A DNA stretch of 6,717 bases, from assembly GCA_034437455.1 (NCBI GenBank), contig DAOTUB010000265.1, positions 1-6,717 of the forward strand, given 5' to 3'. This stretch comes from DAOTUB01 sp034437455 (GTDB lineage Bacteria > Chloroflexota > Anaerolineae > B4-G1). A model generated the notes under the pieces. The model made no database searches and was not told the DNA's origin. It worked only from the letters and a program-made list of their open reading frames with translations. Below are positions 6,218-6,717 of this stretch, piece by piece. The position numbers and the translations under genes are program-made. The first letter of the stretch is position 1; each line of letters opens with the position of its first letter.

Positions 6218-6327
6218 GGGTGTGTTTCATCTCAGTTGGGATTTGGATCGTAGTAGGCGATTTATCGCCGCAACAGCGCGCTGAAGCGCATACTACGAAC
6301 ATCTCTCAACTCATTTGAAACGCACCC
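6218..6327. mobile_element. 110-bp MITE with terminal inverted repeats and REPIN-like core
   Basis: The ends are GGGTGTGTTTCA (6218-6229) and TGAAACGCACCC (6316-6327), inverted repeats matching at 11 of 12 positions and at 17 of 21 when extended inward. Both ends abut the same 9-bp direct repeat ATATCAGCA, so the boundaries are exact and the element is a genuine insertion. It has no coding capacity, so it must have been moved in trans by a DDE transposase making 9-bp duplications. The parent is not in the window, and neither transposase fragment nearby can be assigned to it. The whole element is one long imperfect palindrome whose middle (6248-6298) is a double hairpin. It sits just upstream of the IS701-like fragment. 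Confidence 0.85.
6248..6298. repeat. REPIN-like double-hairpin core of the MITE
   Basis: The outer stem is TCGTAGTA (6248-6255) with TACTACGA (6291-6298). The left inner hairpin is GGCGA-TTTA-TCGCC (6256-6260/6265-6269). The right inner hairpin is GCGC-TGAA-GCGC (6278-6281/6286-6289). Read in the same orientation, the two inner hairpins are GCGATTTATCGC and GCGCTTCAGCGC. They differ by one A-T to C-G pair swap plus one loop base. The layout, including GTAG at each 5' end, parallels the doublet at 1-54. Confidence 0.75.
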
Positions 6328-6336
6328 ATATCAGCA
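6328..6336. repeat. Right 9-bp target-site duplication of the MITE
   Basis: Second exact copy of ATATCAGCA, directly after the right terminal inverted repeat. Removing the element plus one copy restores an uninterrupted sequence across the site. Confidence 0.85.
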
Positions 6337-6390
6337 CCTGCGTCTGGTCAAAGCTATGAGTCATAATTGGAATTGCTGATTTCTCAACCA

Positions 6391-6717
6391 TCAACTGAGA
6401 TGGAAACCTCTCACTACTTGCCACATCTCGCCTCCTTGGGGCTGAATTTCCCTCAATGTCCCAACGATGAATGATTTCCCCAAAGGACCATTTGCCTCAA
6501 TTTCCAAATCGGAGTACAATTGCAAAAGTCGGCTTAGTTCAACACGGATTATGTGGCGGCTGCGCGCCACATGAATCCTTATCGTTAAATTTACTACCCG
6601 ACATAATGGGCCTCGAACCCAAACGCCGATCAACATACACTGACAGTACCTTGCCAATTGAAGAAACTTGCGGCATACTTTGGTTATCTCGACATCTTGG
6701 AGGTACGATGACAAACC
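6391..6717 (-). CDS. Unrecognised partial reading frame, possibly a degenerate gene
   Basis: An open frame of 108 codons enters from the right window edge and ends at TGA 6391-6393. I do not recognise it. Its C-terminal half looks protein-like (LSRLLQLYSDLEIEANG, then GKSFIVGTLREI, EMWQVVRGFHLS). The N-terminal half is rich in Cys, Arg and hydrophobic residues and contains a strong hairpin, so coding is uncertain. GC content is visibly lower than in the operon genes. It may be a short host gene, the tail of another mobile-element gene, or non-coding sequence that happens to be open. Apart from this frame and the hairpin at 6546-6578, I see nothing else in the last 380 bp. Confidence 0.3.
   Translation of the reverse strand, partial: GLSSYLQDVEITKVCRKFLQLARYCQCMLIGVWVRGPLCRVVNLTIRIHVARSRHIIRVELSRLLQLYSDLEIEANGPLGKSFIVGTLREIQPQGGEMWQVVRGFHLS
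6546..6578. repeat. Strong 13-bp-stem hairpin
   Basis: GGATTATGTGGCG (6546-6558) pairs with CGCCACAT (6565-6572) and AATCC (6574-6578), with a single bulged G at 6573 and a GCTGCG loop. No T-run follows on either strand, so it is not a standard terminator. It may be another palindromic repeat or a cruciform-forming site. Confidence 0.6.

Overview
The window looks like a piece of a high-GC, free-living bacterial chromosome, most probably Chloroflexota (Anaerolineae/Caldilineae-like). That assignment is an inference. It rests on the long Pro-Thr low-complexity linker in a secreted glycosidase, the style of the B12-binding radical-SAM remnant, and the many small palindromic repeats and transposase fragments. 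No taxonomic marker gene is present.

Layout. Positions 1-54 are a REP doublet (REPIN/BIME-like): an imperfect palindrome whose two arms are each a hairpin behind a GTAG. A short AT-richer spacer follows, with a good extended -10 promoter (144-171). It apparently drives a same-strand gene string: a small Mth938-domain protein (209-559), a secreted and membrane-anchored clan GH-A glycoside-hydrolase-like protein (572-2497), a cytoplasmic S9 (prolyl-oligopeptidase family) serine peptidase (2523-4454), a GNAT acetyltransferase (4473-4946) and the start of a B12-binding radical-SAM gene (4937 to about 5322). Gaps are 12, 25, 18 and -10 bp, and most genes have a recognisable Shine-Dalgarno sequence, so one operon is likely. 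The genes do not form an obvious single pathway. Glycan hydrolysis outside the cell and peptide hydrolysis inside would suit a heterotrophic scavenger.

The right quarter is a graveyard of mobile DNA. The B12/radical-SAM gene carries a net frameshift and is then cut off. It abuts, tail to tail, a 3'-truncated transposase on the minus strand (about 5320-5926) that also has an in-frame TAG. Behind that lies the N-terminal fragment of a second, unrelated transposase (about 6004-6208, minus strand). Next comes a complete 110-bp MITE (6218-6327) with 12-bp terminal inverted repeats and a perfect 9-bp target-site duplication (ATATCAGCA). Its core is built like the REP doublet at position 1. The last 380 bp have lower GC. 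They hold only an unrecognised partial reading frame on the minus strand and a strong 13-bp-stem hairpin.

I see no defence system, CRISPR array, tRNA or rRNA. The most noteworthy items are the intact MITE with a REPIN-like core, the compensatory base changes in both palindromes, and the pseudogene-pseudogene junction near 5320.
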